Positions 6,980 to 14,026 of a stretch of DNA of 14,026 bases are shown one piece after another. Position 1 is the stretch's first letter. Each line of letters begins with the position of its first letter. A program made the translations under genes and the position numbers. Source of the DNA: Alphaproteobacteria bacterium (GTDB lineage Bacteria > Pseudomonadota > Alphaproteobacteria > UBA9219); assembly GCA_028716765.1 (NCBI GenBank), contig JAQUPC010000057.1, positions 1 through 14,026 on the forward strand, written 5' to 3'. The notes below the pieces were generated by a model. That model saw only the letters and a program-made list of their open reading frames with translations, ran no database searches and was not told the origin of the DNA.

Positions 6980-8764
6980 ATGGCTGACGTTATCGGTGTC
7001 GTCGGTGCAGGACGCATGGGAAGCGGCATCGCGCAAGCTTGTGCGCAAGCCGGGCTTAACGTCGTTCTGGTGGACATCCGCAACAAGTCTCTGGCTGTCG
7101 CCCTGCAAGCCATTACGGACAACCTTGGCCAACTCGTTTCGGATGGAAAAATTTCAGCGGAGGAAAAAAACGCCGCCCTGTCGCGCATCACGACGGGAAC
7201 CGATTTTGCCCTGTTGAAAAGCTGTTCGTTATGTATCGAGGCCGTTCTGGAAAACGAAGGCATAAAGGCCTATATCCACGCCCTTATACGCGAGAAAGCC
7301 GGGCCGGATATCATTATAGCCACCAATACCGTAAACTTGCCGGTTGCGCGTCTGGCCAACCGCGTTGCGAATCCTTCAAGCTTTTTAGGCGTTCGCTTCG
7401 GATTCCCGCCGCAAACGGCTCCCGATGTCAAAATTGTTCCGGCGCCGCATACAAGTCGTGAAGCTTTGAGCGTATTCACGCAGTTTTTGAGAAGGCTTGG
7501 CAAAAACGCCGAAGCCGTTCCCGATCATAAGGCCGCTTTCCGCATATCCTTGAAGACGCAGGTGCGGCTCTTCACCGCCGTTATGGCCCTTGTCTTCACG
7601 GGCGCCTGTTGGGCTCTTGTAGAAGGGAAAAGTCCGGATCCAATCCCGTGGATTCCCGTAACCGGTCTTGGCATCGGCTTTTTGGCGCTGATTGTTTTCG
7701 ATCTCATGCTTGAAAAGCGTTGCTTCCGCCTGGGCCAAATTACGCATGTCATGGAAGGCATAGCCTCCAACGATATGTCCATCACCGTCCCTGATCTCGA
7801 AAAACAGGATGAAGTCGGCGACATGGGCCGGATCATCGATATCTTCAAGATGATCACAAAGGACTTTGACCGTTTGACGGACGAAGAAGCGAAAAAAGCG
7901 ATAGCGGCGGTCGAAAAAAGGCAGATGTTTGAAAAACTGGCCTATGATTTCGACCAAAGCGTCGGCCATATCGTCGATGGCCTGGCTTCCGAAGCGACCC
8001 AGTTGCTGGGCAACGCCAAGCATCTTTCCGAGATGGCCGATCAAACGAGCCGCCAATCCTCGACCGTCGCCGCCGCAAGCGAAGAGGCCTCGGCGAGCGT
8101 CCAAACCGTGGCTTCGGCGGCCGAGGAGCTGTCGGCTTCGATCAGCGAGATCAACCGGCAGGTTTCCGAATCCTCGCGGGTTTCCTCCGAAGCCGTCGAG
8201 GAAGTCAAGCGCACCAACGAGACGGTTGCAACCCTGTCGGACGCCGCCGCGCAAATCGGCGACGTCGTCAAACTCATTCAGGCCATCGCCGAACAGACGA
8301 ACCTGCTTGCGCTCAACGCGACGATCGAGGCCGCCCGCGCCGGGGAAGCCGGCAAGGGCTTTGCCGTCGTGGCCAGCGAAGTCAAGAACCTCGCCAACCA
8401 GACGGCGCGCGCCACCGAGGAAATATCGAACAAGATCGTGACGGTTCAAAGCGTATCGACCCAGGCCGTGGATGCCATTCGCGGCATCGGGACGACAATT
8501 GAAAAGATAAGCCAGATCTCGGGCGTCATATCCAACGCCATCGAACAGCAAACGTCGGCGACGAAAGAGATCTCGAACAACGTGCAGCAAGCCTTTACCG
8601 GCATCAGCGAGGTTTCGAGCAGCATCTTGACCGTGACGCATGCGGCGACCGAATCCAACAGCGCCGCGAACGAAGTGATGCATGCTTCGGACGAACTTTC
8701 ACAGCAAGCCGATAGCCTGCGCAGGGACGTTCAGTCCTTTTTGCATAAGGTCAAGCAGGGATAA
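6980..8764 (+). CDS. Methyl-accepting chemotaxis protein with an N-terminal 3-hydroxyacyl-CoA dehydrogenase NAD-binding domain
   Basis: A 594-residue fusion. Residues 1 to about 182 align along their length with the Rossmann domain of 3-hydroxybutyryl-CoA dehydrogenase: [12 protein letters not shown] (9-20), Asp32 ending strand 2, IEAVLE (86-91), Lys96, and ATNT (114-117). The catalytic Ser of NTS is Val118, the catalytic His of GMHFFNP is Arg139 in GVRFGFP, the Glu of KLVEV is replaced (KIVPA), and the C-terminal domain is absent. Two membrane helices (about 198-214 and 225-244) flank a roughly 10-residue periplasmic loop. A HAMP domain follows (about 245-295, with DEVG), then an MCP hairpin with methylation-type sites ([17 protein letters not shown]) and the tip [19 protein letters not shown]. 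No CheR-binding pentapeptide ends the protein. Both ends are cytoplasmic by the positive-inside rule. The likely role, an intracellular redox or metabolite sensor for chemotaxis, is inference. Confidence 0.95.
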   Translation: MADVIGVVGAGRMGSGIAQACAQAGLNVVLVDIRNKSLAVALQAITDNLGQLVSDGKISAEEKNAALSRITTGTDFALLKSCSLCIEAVLENEGIKAYIHALIREKAGPDIIIATNTVNLPVARLANRVANPSSFLGVRFGFPPQTAPDVKIVPAPHTSREALSVFTQFLRRLGKNAEAVPDHKAAFRISLKTQVRLFTAVMALVFTGACWALVEGKSPDPIPWIPVTGLGIGFLALIVFDLMLEKRCFRLGQITHVMEGIASNDMSITVPDLEKQDEVGDMGRIIDIFKMITKDFDRLTDEEAKKAIAAVEKRQMFEKLAYDFDQSVGHIVDGLASEATQLLGNAKHLSEMADQTSRQSSTVAAASEEASASVQTVASAAEELSASISEINRQVSESSRVSSEAVEEVKRTNETVATLSDAAAQIGDVVKLIQAIAEQTNLLALNATIEAARAGEAGKGFAVVASEVKNLANQTARATEEISNKIVTVQSVSTQAVDAIRGIGTTIEKISQISGVISNAIEQQTSATKEISNNVQQAFTGISEVSSSILTVTHAATESNSAANEVMHASDELSQQADSLRRDVQSFLHKVKQG

Positions 8765-8767
8765 TCT

Positions 8768-10072
8768 CTATCCCTTTTGCTTCCGCCTCAACGCGGCCCA
8801 GTAATCAAGACGCTTTTTTATTTCGCGCTCGAACCCCCGTTCAACAGGCCGGTAAAACGATTGCCGCGCCATGTCTTCCGGAAAATAGTTTTGGCCTGAA
8901 AACGCTTCATCCGTGTCGTGATCGTATTCATAGCCCGCGCCGTAGCCCAGTTCGCCCATAAGACGGGTCGGCGCGTTAAGAATATGCTTCGGTGGCATAA
9001 GCGAACCATATTGCTCCGCCGCCCTTTTCGCGGCGCCAAGAGCGACATACGCGGCGTTCGACTTCGGTGCCGTGGCGAGATGAATAACGGCCTGCGCGAT
9101 CATCAATTCGCCCTCGGGGCTGCCGATGCGTTCGTAGGCCTCCCATGCAGCCAGAGATATTAGCAGCGCTTGCGGATCGGCCATGCCAACATCCTCGCTT
9201 GCAAACCGCACGAGGCGGCGGGCGATATAGCGCGGGTCTTCGCCGCCCGCCAGCATGCGCGCCAGCCAATAAAGCGCCGCGTCGCAATCCGAGCCGCGCA
9301 AGGATTTATGTAAAGCGCTGATAAGATTGTAATGGCTTTCCTGCGCCTTGTCGTAAAGCGGCGCGCGGTGCTGCACGAACGCCGCCAGCGCCGCCGGATC
9401 GAGAGGTTGTTTCTCCGGCAACGTGAAAATTTGCTCGGCCATGACCAGAAGATAGCGTCCGTCGCCGTCAGCCATAGCCTTGAGCGCCGTGCGCGCCTCT
9501 TCCAAAAGAGGAAGCCTGCGCTTTTCCATCGCCTCGGCCCGCGCCAGCAATTTTTCAAGCGCCACGTCGTCCAGACGGTTCAGAACCAAAACCTGGCAGC
9601 GCGAAAGCAAGGCGCTGTTCAACTCGAACGACGGATTTTCCGTGGTCGCCCCGACCAGCACCACTGTCCCGTCTTCGACATAAGGCAATAGAACGTCCTG
9701 CTGGGCGCGATTGAAGCGATGCACCTCGTCAACGAACAGCAACGTCCCCTGCCCGGCCCCGCGGCGGTTTGAAGCCGCTTCGAATATCTTGCGTAAATCC
9801 GCGACACCCGAGGCCGTAGCCGATACGGGATCGAAATACAGACCGACGGCTTCAGCCAAAAGCCGGGCGATCGTCGTTTTGCCGCAACCCGCCGGACCCC
9901 ACAGGATCAGCGAAGCCAGCCGCTTGGCGGCCACCATCCGTCCTATGGGAGCCTCGGGCGCCAGAATATGATCCTGCCCTACCACGTCTTCCAGCTTTTG
10001 CGGCCGCAGACGATCCGCCAGCGGCCGGGCCAGCGTAGATTCGAAAAGAGAGGGGGCTGTTTTTTTAATCAC
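8768..10072 (-). CDS. rarA: Replication-associated recombination protein A (RarA/MgsA AAA+ ATPase)
   Basis: RarA is a tetrameric AAA+ ATPase related to clamp-loader subunits that acts at stalled replication forks with SSB. At 434 residues it is of normal length. Visible motifs are RPQKLEDVVGQDH (23-35), Walker A GPAGCGKTT (59-67), Walker B LLFVDEVHRF (111-120), sensor 1 GATTENPSFE (141-150) and the arginine-finger SRC (Arg158). The C-terminal oligomerisation part carries LRGSDCDAALYWLARML and GGEDPRYIARRL. The start is a GTG at 10072 overlapping the degP TGA as GTGA, so it is probably coupled to degP translation. It converges with the chemoreceptor gene, with only three bases between the two stop codons. 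Confidence 0.96.
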   Translation of the reverse strand: MIKKTAPSLFESTLARPLADRLRPQKLEDVVGQDHILAPEAPIGRMVAAKRLASLILWGPAGCGKTTIARLLAEAVGLYFDPVSATASGVADLRKIFEAASNRRGAGQGTLLFVDEVHRFNRAQQDVLLPYVEDGTVVLVGATTENPSFELNSALLSRCQVLVLNRLDDVALEKLLARAEAMEKRRLPLLEEARTALKAMADGDGRYLLVMAEQIFTLPEKQPLDPAALAAFVQHRAPLYDKAQESHYNLISALHKSLRGSDCDAALYWLARMLAGGEDPRYIARRLVRFASEDVGMADPQALLISLAAWEAYERIGSPEGELMIAQAVIHLATAPKSNAAYVALGAAKRAAEQYGSLMPPKHILNAPTRLMGELGYGAGYEYDHDTDEAFSGQNYFPEDMARQSFYRPVERGFEREIKKRLDYWAALRRKQKG

Positions 10073-11493
10073 CCGCCCACCATCAGGTTGATAACGTTAT
10101 CGCCGCGGCGGAGGACGATGCGCCAGCCGCCTTGCCGCCGGTTTTGCAGCGCTTCCAGCGTCTCGCTAACCGAATTGGTCTCAACGCCGTTTATGCGTTG
10201 AATAATATCGCCGGGCTGAAAACCAACGTTGGACGCCGCAGCGCCGTCAATCAGCTTAAGCACGACCACCCCTCGATCTATGCCGCGAAGTCCGATCTCC
10301 TCGCTTACCGCCGGGGAGAGATTGGCAATCACGGCGCCCGTCAAAGGATTTCTTCCCTTGACGCGGGTTTCGTCGCGCGGCGGGTTTTCCGGCGGTACGA
10401 TAAGCTTCATGGTCAAATTCAGCTTTTGCCCTTTACGCAGAACGTCGAGCGAAGCCTCGCTCCCGACAGGAAGCGTCGCGATGCGGTAACGGAACGCCGA
10501 AGGATCCTCGACGCTTTTCCCGTTCACGGCCAGAATGACATCGCCGGTCTTGAGCCCTGCGCCCCGCGCCGGGCTTCCTTCATGCAGGCCGTTCACAAGA
10601 ACGCCGGAGGGCCGCGGCAAACTCAACGAAACGGCAACCTCGGGCGTCACGCCTTGCCCCTCGATGCCAGTCCAGGGACGCACCACATTTTTCTGGCCCG
10701 ACGCCACGGCGCTCACGGCAGCCCGCACCATATTGGACGGAATGGCGAAACCGATTCCCATGCTGCCGCCGCTGCGCGAGAAAATGGCCGAGTTTATGCC
10801 GATAAGCTTGCCGTCCATAGTCACCAGCGCGCCGCCGGAATTGCCCGGATTAATGGCGGCGTCGGTCTGAATGAAATAATTGATATCGTTGATATCGACG
10901 GACGTCCGCGCAAGGCCGGAAATAATGCCGCTTGTGACCGTCTGGCCGACACCGAACGGATCGCCGACGGCAAGCACGAGGTCGCCCACCTCGGCATTGT
11001 CGGAATCCTTCAATTCAAGATAAGGCAGCGCCTCGCCCTTGGCGTCGATGCGCAAAACCGCGAGATCGGTCCGGTCATCCGTCGTGACAAGCCTGGCCTC
11101 GAACTCGCGGTGATCCGAGAGAACAACCGCGATTTCGTCCGCGCCCGCAATCACATGATTGTTGGTAACGATCAAGCCATCGGGACGGATGATGACGCCC
11201 GATCCAAGCGCGTTTTCCATGCGCTCGCGCGTCATGCCGTGCGGAAAGCCGCCGCCAAAAAACTGGTTAAAGAAAGGGTCGTCGAACAGGGGCGAAATGA
11301 CCCTCTGCCGCACGACTTTGGCGGTATAGATATTTACGACGGCCGGGGCCACACGCTTGACCACGGGGGCATAGCTGAGCCTGACTTGCTCAGCCGAAAC
11401 GGGAGGCGTCTTTACGGTCTCGGCCACGCTTGCGCAAGGCAATAACAGCCCCATAACCAAGACCAAATAAGAAAACTTGCGGACGAAGTTCAT
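10069..11493 (-). CDS. degP: Periplasmic Do-like serine protease with two PDZ domains (DegP/DegQ family)
   Basis: An HtrA-family periplasmic protease and chaperone that degrades misfolded envelope proteins. The ATG at 11493 is chosen: AAGAAGGGG lies six bases upstream and it starts a clean signal peptide, likely cut after SVA at residue 24. A longer frame from 11574 would bury this signal. The 474-residue protein has the trypsin-like domain with His113 (TNNHV), Asp143 (TDLAVL) and Ser219 (NPGNSGGAL), then PDZ1 (about 275-365) and PDZ2 (about 383-473). The LA loop contains a Phe- and Gly-rich DDPFFNQFFGGGF stretch, as in DegP/MucD. Placement after rplQ and before rarA is common in alphaproteobacteria. 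Whether it is functionally DegP or DegQ cannot be told. Confidence 0.94.
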   Translation of the reverse strand: MNFVRKFSYLVLVMGLLLPCASVAETVKTPPVSAEQVRLSYAPVVKRVAPAVVNIYTAKVVRQRVISPLFDDPFFNQFFGGGFPHGMTRERMENALGSGVIIRPDGLIVTNNHVIAGADEIAVVLSDHREFEARLVTTDDRTDLAVLRIDAKGEALPYLELKDSDNAEVGDLVLAVGDPFGVGQTVTSGIISGLARTSVDINDINYFIQTDAAINPGNSGGALVTMDGKLIGINSAIFSRSGGSMGIGFAIPSNMVRAAVSAVASGQKNVVRPWTGIEGQGVTPEVAVSLSLPRPSGVLVNGLHEGSPARGAGLKTGDVILAVNGKSVEDPSAFRYRIATLPVGSEASLDVLRKGQKLNLTMKLIVPPENPPRDETRVKGRNPLTGAVIANLSPAVSEEIGLRGIDRGVVVLKLIDGAAASNVGFQPGDIIQRINGVETNSVSETLEALQNRRQGGWRIVLRRGDNVINLMVGG

Positions 11494-11545
11494 CGCTGGC
11501 CCCTTCTTGCTGACAGGGACGGGCCGCAGCCCTTTTCCCATACGT

Positions 11546-11574
11546 AATATTGGAACGGGCCAAAAAAAAGGCAA
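11546..11574 (-). promoter_or_regulatory. Candidate promoter of degP-rarA
   Basis: On the minus strand, -35 TTGCCT (11574-11569), a 17-bp spacer beginning with a run of Ts, and -10 AATATT (11551-11546). Each box matches four of six consensus bases. The predicted start lies about 45 bases before the degP ATG. No heat-shock-type boxes are evident. Confidence 0.35.
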
Positions 11575-11589
11575 GAGACCGGTATTCCC

Positions 11590-11901
11590 TTAACGCCCCT
11601 TGCACCCGGCAAGGCAGTTTTTAAGGCTGTACCGGCAGTCAGCTTCCACGCCAAAGGGCTTCGGCATAGCCTCGTTCCCGTAGGGGCTCGGCGCAGACAC
11701 CTGCCTGTCCGTGCAACGTTCAAAGTCGTTGTTGCATGAGCGGACGCAGGATTCGCGATCGGTTTCAATGGTCGTAACCGTTCCGCTACGGCTGGTATAG
11801 GTTTCCGGCGCCGTCCGTCCTGACATACAGGCAGCGGACAGCAAGGCCATACCGCAAGCGGCAGCGATAAAAAGGGCTTTTCCTTGTCTGAGGTTCGACA
11901 T
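11590..11901 (-). CDS. Small lipoprotein with a mirrored six-cysteine pattern, family not recognised
   Basis: A predicted 103-residue secreted protein of unknown family. Residues 1-24 form a signal peptide with a lipobox-like SAAC (Cys25 would be acylated; Ser at -3 is less usual than Leu, and Leu21 is at -4). The mature part contains six more cysteines in a mirrored arrangement: Cys52-X3-Cys56-X6-Cys63, then a Pro- and Gly-rich middle (APSPYGNEAMPKPFG), then Cys89-X6-Cys96-X3-Cys100. This suggests two helices held together by three disulfides in the oxidising periplasm. GAGG lies eight bases before the ATG. The gene sits between rplQ (60 bases upstream, with a hairpin between) and degP (96 bases downstream). 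A link to envelope stress is only suggested by this position. Confidence 0.82.
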   Translation of the reverse strand: MSNLRQGKALFIAAACGMALLSAACMSGRTAPETYTSRSGTVTTIETDRESCVRSCNNDFERCTDRQVSAPSPYGNEAMPKPFGVEADCRYSLKNCLAGCKGR

Positions 11902-11921
11902 CGGACCGTCCTCGCCTTTCC

Positions 11922-11956
11922 TAAAGGGTTCATTCCCGAATGGAACAAACCCTTTA
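11922..11956 (-). repeat. Long hairpin immediately downstream of rplQ
   Basis: Arms TAAAGGGTT (11922-11930) and AACCCTTTA (11948-11956) are perfectly complementary over nine bases. In the minus-strand RNA the inner part continues with tandem UG/UG wobble pairs and UUCC/GGAA around an AUUCG loop, giving about 15 bp. On the plus strand the tandem step is CA/CA and cannot pair, so the structure suits the transcribed strand. No U tract follows, and the stem ends just before the Shine-Dalgarno region of the lipoprotein gene. It could be a transcript 3'-end, a pausing or processing site, or a translation-control element. Confidence 0.6.
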
Positions 11957-11961
11957 TGGCA

Positions 11962-12402
11962 TCAGACGCTGGCCTTGTCCATTTCGGCGTCGGTTTGCTC
12001 GGTTTTTTCCTGAACCGGCCCGCTGTCCTTGCCCTTGGCGGCAGGATCACGGTCAACCAGTTCGATGACCGCCATCGAAGCCGCGTCGCCGTAACGGAGC
12101 CCGGCCTTCAAAACGCGGGTATAGCCGCCGTTCCGTTTTTGGTAGCGCTTGGCCAGAACATCGAACAGTTTGGCGACCATGTCGTTGTCGCGGAGCATCG
12201 CAAAGGCGCGGCGGCGATTGGCCAAACCGCCCTTTTTCCCGAGCGTGATCAGTTTCTCGGTCACGGGGCGGATTTCCTTGGCCTTGGCAAGGGTCGTGCG
12301 GATCTGCTCGTGCTTGATGAGGGCCGCCGCCATATTGGAGAACAGCGCCTTGCGGTGGCTTGACGTGATGCCGAGTTTACGGCCTGCTATTTTATGACGC
12401 AT
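11962..12402 (-). CDS. rplQ: 50S ribosomal protein L17
   Basis: A structural protein of the large ribosomal subunit. At 146 residues it shows the typical start [20 protein letters not shown], the [17 protein letters not shown] segment, and [26 protein letters not shown] charged, low-complexity C-terminal tail follows from about residue 120, as in many alphaproteobacterial L17 proteins. AAGGAG lies nine bases upstream of the ATG. It follows rpoA by 154 bases, a wider gap than usual, which contains an inverted repeat. Confidence 0.98.
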   Translation of the reverse strand: MRHKIAGRKLGITSSHRKALFSNMAAALIKHEQIRTTLAKAKEIRPVTEKLITLGKKGGLANRRRAFAMLRDNDMVAKLFDVLAKRYQKRNGGYTRVLKAGLRYGDAASMAVIELVDRDPAAKGKDSGPVQEKTEQTDAEMDKASV

Positions 12403-12496
12403 AACGTTGATCTCCTTCTATGGCTTGGCCCTGTGATTTGCTCTTGCAGGGACCGGTTGCATTTAAGCCGAACCTGTCTTTCAGCATTCGGTTTTC

Positions 12497-12539
12497 CGGG
12501 ATACGGGGCAAGAGGTACGGGATCAGAGCCCGTATCCCG
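12497..12539 (-). repeat. Perfect 11-bp inverted repeat in the rpoA-rplQ gap
   Basis: CGGGATACGGG (12497-12507) pairs perfectly with CCCGTATCCCG (12529-12539). Within the same stretch TACGGG (12516-12520 region) can instead pair with CCCGTA of the right arm, and GGGGCA with TGCCCC further out, so mutually exclusive folds are possible. A second weak stem, CCGAA/TTCGG, lies nearer rplQ. No U tract follows. Possible roles are mRNA stability or processing, attenuation between rpoA and rplQ, or a dispersed palindromic repeat; only one copy is in this window. Confidence 0.6.
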
Positions 12540-12556
12540 TTTCCCGTGCCCCTAAC

Positions 12557-13573
12557 TTAAAACGGTTCTTCCAGCTTCTTGGCCAAATCCTCGATATTCT
12601 CGGGCGGCCAGTTCGGGATTTGCATGCCGAGGTTGAGGCCCATTTGCGCCAGAACTTCCTTGATCTCGTTGAGGCTCTTGCGGCCGAAATTCGGCGTCCG
12701 CAGCATTTCGGATTCCGATTTCTGCACCAGATCGCCGATATAAACTATGTTGTCGTTCTTGAGGCAGTTGGCCGAGCGCACGGAAAGTTCCAGTTCGTCG
12801 ACCTTGCGCAACAGGTTGCGGTTGAACGGCAGTTCGCCGACCACCGTCTCCTGCGCCACGGCCGCACGCGGCTCCTCGAAATTGATGAAAAGCTGCAACT
12901 GATCCTGAAGAATGCGCGCCGCTACGGCCACCGCGTCTTCCGGAGAAATCGATCCGTCCGTTTCCACGGTAAGGGACAGCTTGTCATAATCCGTCACCTG
13001 GCCGACACGGCTGTTTTCGACCTTGTAGGCCACCTTGCGCACAGGGCTGAACAGGGCGTCCACAGGAATAAGGCCGATCGGCGTGTCTTCCTTGCGGAAA
13101 GCAGCCGCCGGAACATAGCCCTTTCCGGTGTTGATGGTCATTTCCATGCTCAGGCGCGCGCCCCGGTCCAGATTGCAGATGACAAGATCGGGATTCATGA
13201 TTTCAATATCCGCGCTGGTATCGATCTGCCGGGCCAAAACCTCGCCCGGGCCTTCCGCACGCAACCTGACCTTGCGCGGGCCTTCCGCATGCATGCGCAT
13301 CGCCAGCGCCTTGACGTTGAGTATGATGTCGGTCACGTCCTCGCGCACGCCCGGCACCGAAGAGAATTCATGCAAGACGCCATCGATCTGCAAGGCCGTA
13401 ACGGCGGCGCCCTGCAATGACGATAGCAAAATGCGGCGCAGGGCGTTGCCCAGCGTCATACCAAAGCCCCGCTCCAGCGGCTCGATAACGAGCGTGGCCT
13501 GCCGCTTCGCATCGCCGGAGGGATGAACTTGTTTGTTGGCCTGAATAAGAGCTTTCCAATTCTTCTGCAACAC
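12557..13573 (-). CDS. rpoA: DNA-directed RNA polymerase subunit alpha
   Basis: The alpha subunit dimerises to nucleate RNA polymerase assembly and contacts promoter UP elements and activators. At 338 residues it is complete. The N-terminal domain includes [22 protein letters not shown] (31-52, interrupted here only by description), [15 protein letters not shown] (72-86) and LNVKAL. The C-terminal domain carries Arg266, Asn269 and Lys272 in RSANCLK, and GRKS (297-300), the residues that bind UP-element DNA in E. coli. The start is a GTG at 13573 with GAGG about nine bases upstream; no ATG fits the conserved N-terminus. It follows rpsK by 52 bases, the usual alpha-operon order. Confidence 0.98.
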   Translation of the reverse strand: MLQKNWKALIQANKQVHPSGDAKRQATLVIEPLERGFGMTLGNALRRILLSSLQGAAVTALQIDGVLHEFSSVPGVREDVTDIILNVKALAMRMHAEGPRKVRLRAEGPGEVLARQIDTSADIEIMNPDLVICNLDRGARLSMEMTINTGKGYVPAAAFRKEDTPIGLIPVDALFSPVRKVAYKVENSRVGQVTDYDKLSLTVETDGSISPEDAVAVAARILQDQLQLFINFEEPRAAVAQETVVGELPFNRNLLRKVDELELSVRSANCLKNDNIVYIGDLVQKSESEMLRTPNFGRKSLNEIKEVLAQMGLNLGMQIPNWPPENIEDLAKKLEEPF

Positions 13574-13625
13574 GGAACGACCTCTCTAGTTCGAGAAAAA
13601 AGTGGCGTTGCCGCCAAATGTCTTA

Positions 13626-14026
13626 TTAAACGCGGCGTTTCTTGCGCGGACGCACGCCGTTATGAGGGATAGGCGTCACGTCGCGGATAGACGTCACCAT
13701 GAAACCGACGGCCTGCAAGGCGCGCAAAGCCGACTCACGGCCCGATCCCGGCCCCTTAACTTCGACCTCCACCGTTCGCACGCCATGCTCCATCGCCTTG
13801 CGGCCGGCGTCTTCGGCGGCAACCTGCGCGGCGTACGGCGTCGACTTGCGCGACCCCTTAAATCCGGCAAGGCCCGCAGACGACCACGCGATAGTGTTGC
13901 CCTGCGCGTCGGCGATCGTAATGATGGTATTGTTGAAGCTGGCGTTAACGTGCGCAATGCCGTTGACGATGTTCTTGCGCTCGCGGCGGCGGGTCCTGGC
14001 GGGAGCCGATTTCGAGCTTTTCTGTT
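13626..14026 (-). CDS. rpsK: 30S ribosomal protein S11 (partial, N-terminus beyond window edge)
   Basis: A small-subunit platform protein that contacts 16S rRNA near the mRNA exit region. The frame runs open from the right edge to TAA at 13628-13626. The 132 visible residues include [56 protein letters not shown] and the C-terminal [11 protein letters not shown] with the basic tail RPRKKRRV. Usual length is about 130 residues, so only a few N-terminal residues should be missing; the visible start of the frame ([14 protein letters not shown]) is the usual basic, variable N-terminal extension. Confidence 0.97.
   Translation of the reverse strand, partial: QKSSKSAPARTRRRERKNIVNGIAHVNASFNNTIITIADAQGNTIAWSSAGLAGFKGSRKSTPYAAQVAAEDAGRKAMEHGVRTVEVEVKGPGSGRESALRALQAVGFMVTSIRDVTPIPHNGVRPRKKRRV

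Noticed and set aside
7385..8683. Long open frame (432 codons) on the minus strand opposite the chemoreceptor
   Set aside because: Its product is low in recognisable structure (repeats of Gly, Asp, Arg), and it lies across a perfectly conserved MCP signalling domain on the other strand.
10132..11445. Long open frame (437 codons) on the plus strand opposite degP
   Set aside because: It is antisense to a protein with a complete catalytic triad, signal peptide and PDZ domains. Its own product is Arg- and His-rich with no motif, as expected from the GC-skewed third positions of the true gene.
11494..11574. N-terminal extension of degP starting at 11574
   Set aside because: The extension would put 27 residues in front of a normal signal peptide, whereas the ATG at 11493 has its own Shine-Dalgarno sequence.
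12620..13420. 266-codon plus-strand frame opposite rpoA
   Set aside because: His-, Arg- and Gln-rich shadow of rpoA with no start context or motif.
13694..13957. 87-codon minus-strand frame inside rpsK
   Set aside because: It is an Arg-rich alternative frame of the S11 gene; the S11 frame carries the conserved sequence through its stop at 13626.

Overview
The window looks like ordinary chromosome of an alphaproteobacterium of moderate GC content. The evidence is the ribosomal alpha-operon tail rpsK-rpoA-rplQ followed by a degP-type protease gene and rarA, together with the protein sequences of RpoA, L17, MnmA, ThrB and a type-1b-like aspartate aminotransferase. Genus or family cannot be fixed from the sequence alone. 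Almost all genes lie on the minus strand; the one exception is the chemoreceptor gene at 6980-8764.

Layout from the left edge. Positions 1-2625 hold a minus-strand unit: a small lipoprotein with a pilus-formation N-terminal-type domain, then thrC (threonine synthase), then thrB (homoserine kinase, cut by the left edge). thrC and thrB overlap by GTGA, so the last two steps of threonine synthesis are translationally coupled. Positions 2698-3665 hold an unrecognised 241-residue protein gene (TTG start, perfect AGGAGG) and an elongator-type tRNA-Met(CAT) with a good promoter. Positions 3820-6702 hold aspC, dps and mnmA in transcription order (amino-acid metabolism, DNA protection and iron storage, tRNA thiolation), reading away from a divergent intergenic region at 6703-6979.

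The most unusual gene is at 6980-8764, plus strand. It is a single 594-residue protein. Residues 1 to about 182 are the NAD-binding Rossmann domain of a 3-hydroxyacyl-CoA dehydrogenase. Two membrane segments, a HAMP domain and a complete methyl-accepting chemotaxis signalling domain follow. The NAD-contacting residues are kept, but the catalytic Ser, His and Glu are replaced and the domain carrying the catalytic Asn is absent. It therefore reads as a catalytically dead dehydrogenase turned into a cytoplasmic sensor (perhaps of NAD(H) redox state or an acyl-CoA) that drives chemotaxis or another Che-type pathway.

Positions 8768-14026 (minus strand) hold rpsK (cut by the right edge), rpoA, rplQ, a small cysteine-patterned lipoprotein, degP and rarA, with degP/rarA again overlapping by GTGA. 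Two RNA-level structures stand out in this cluster: an 11-bp perfect inverted repeat with competing pairings between rpoA and rplQ, and a 15-bp hairpin just after rplQ that pairs fully only on the transcribed strand. No mobile elements, CRISPR arrays or rRNA genes were seen, and no gene-free stretch exceeds 300 bases.
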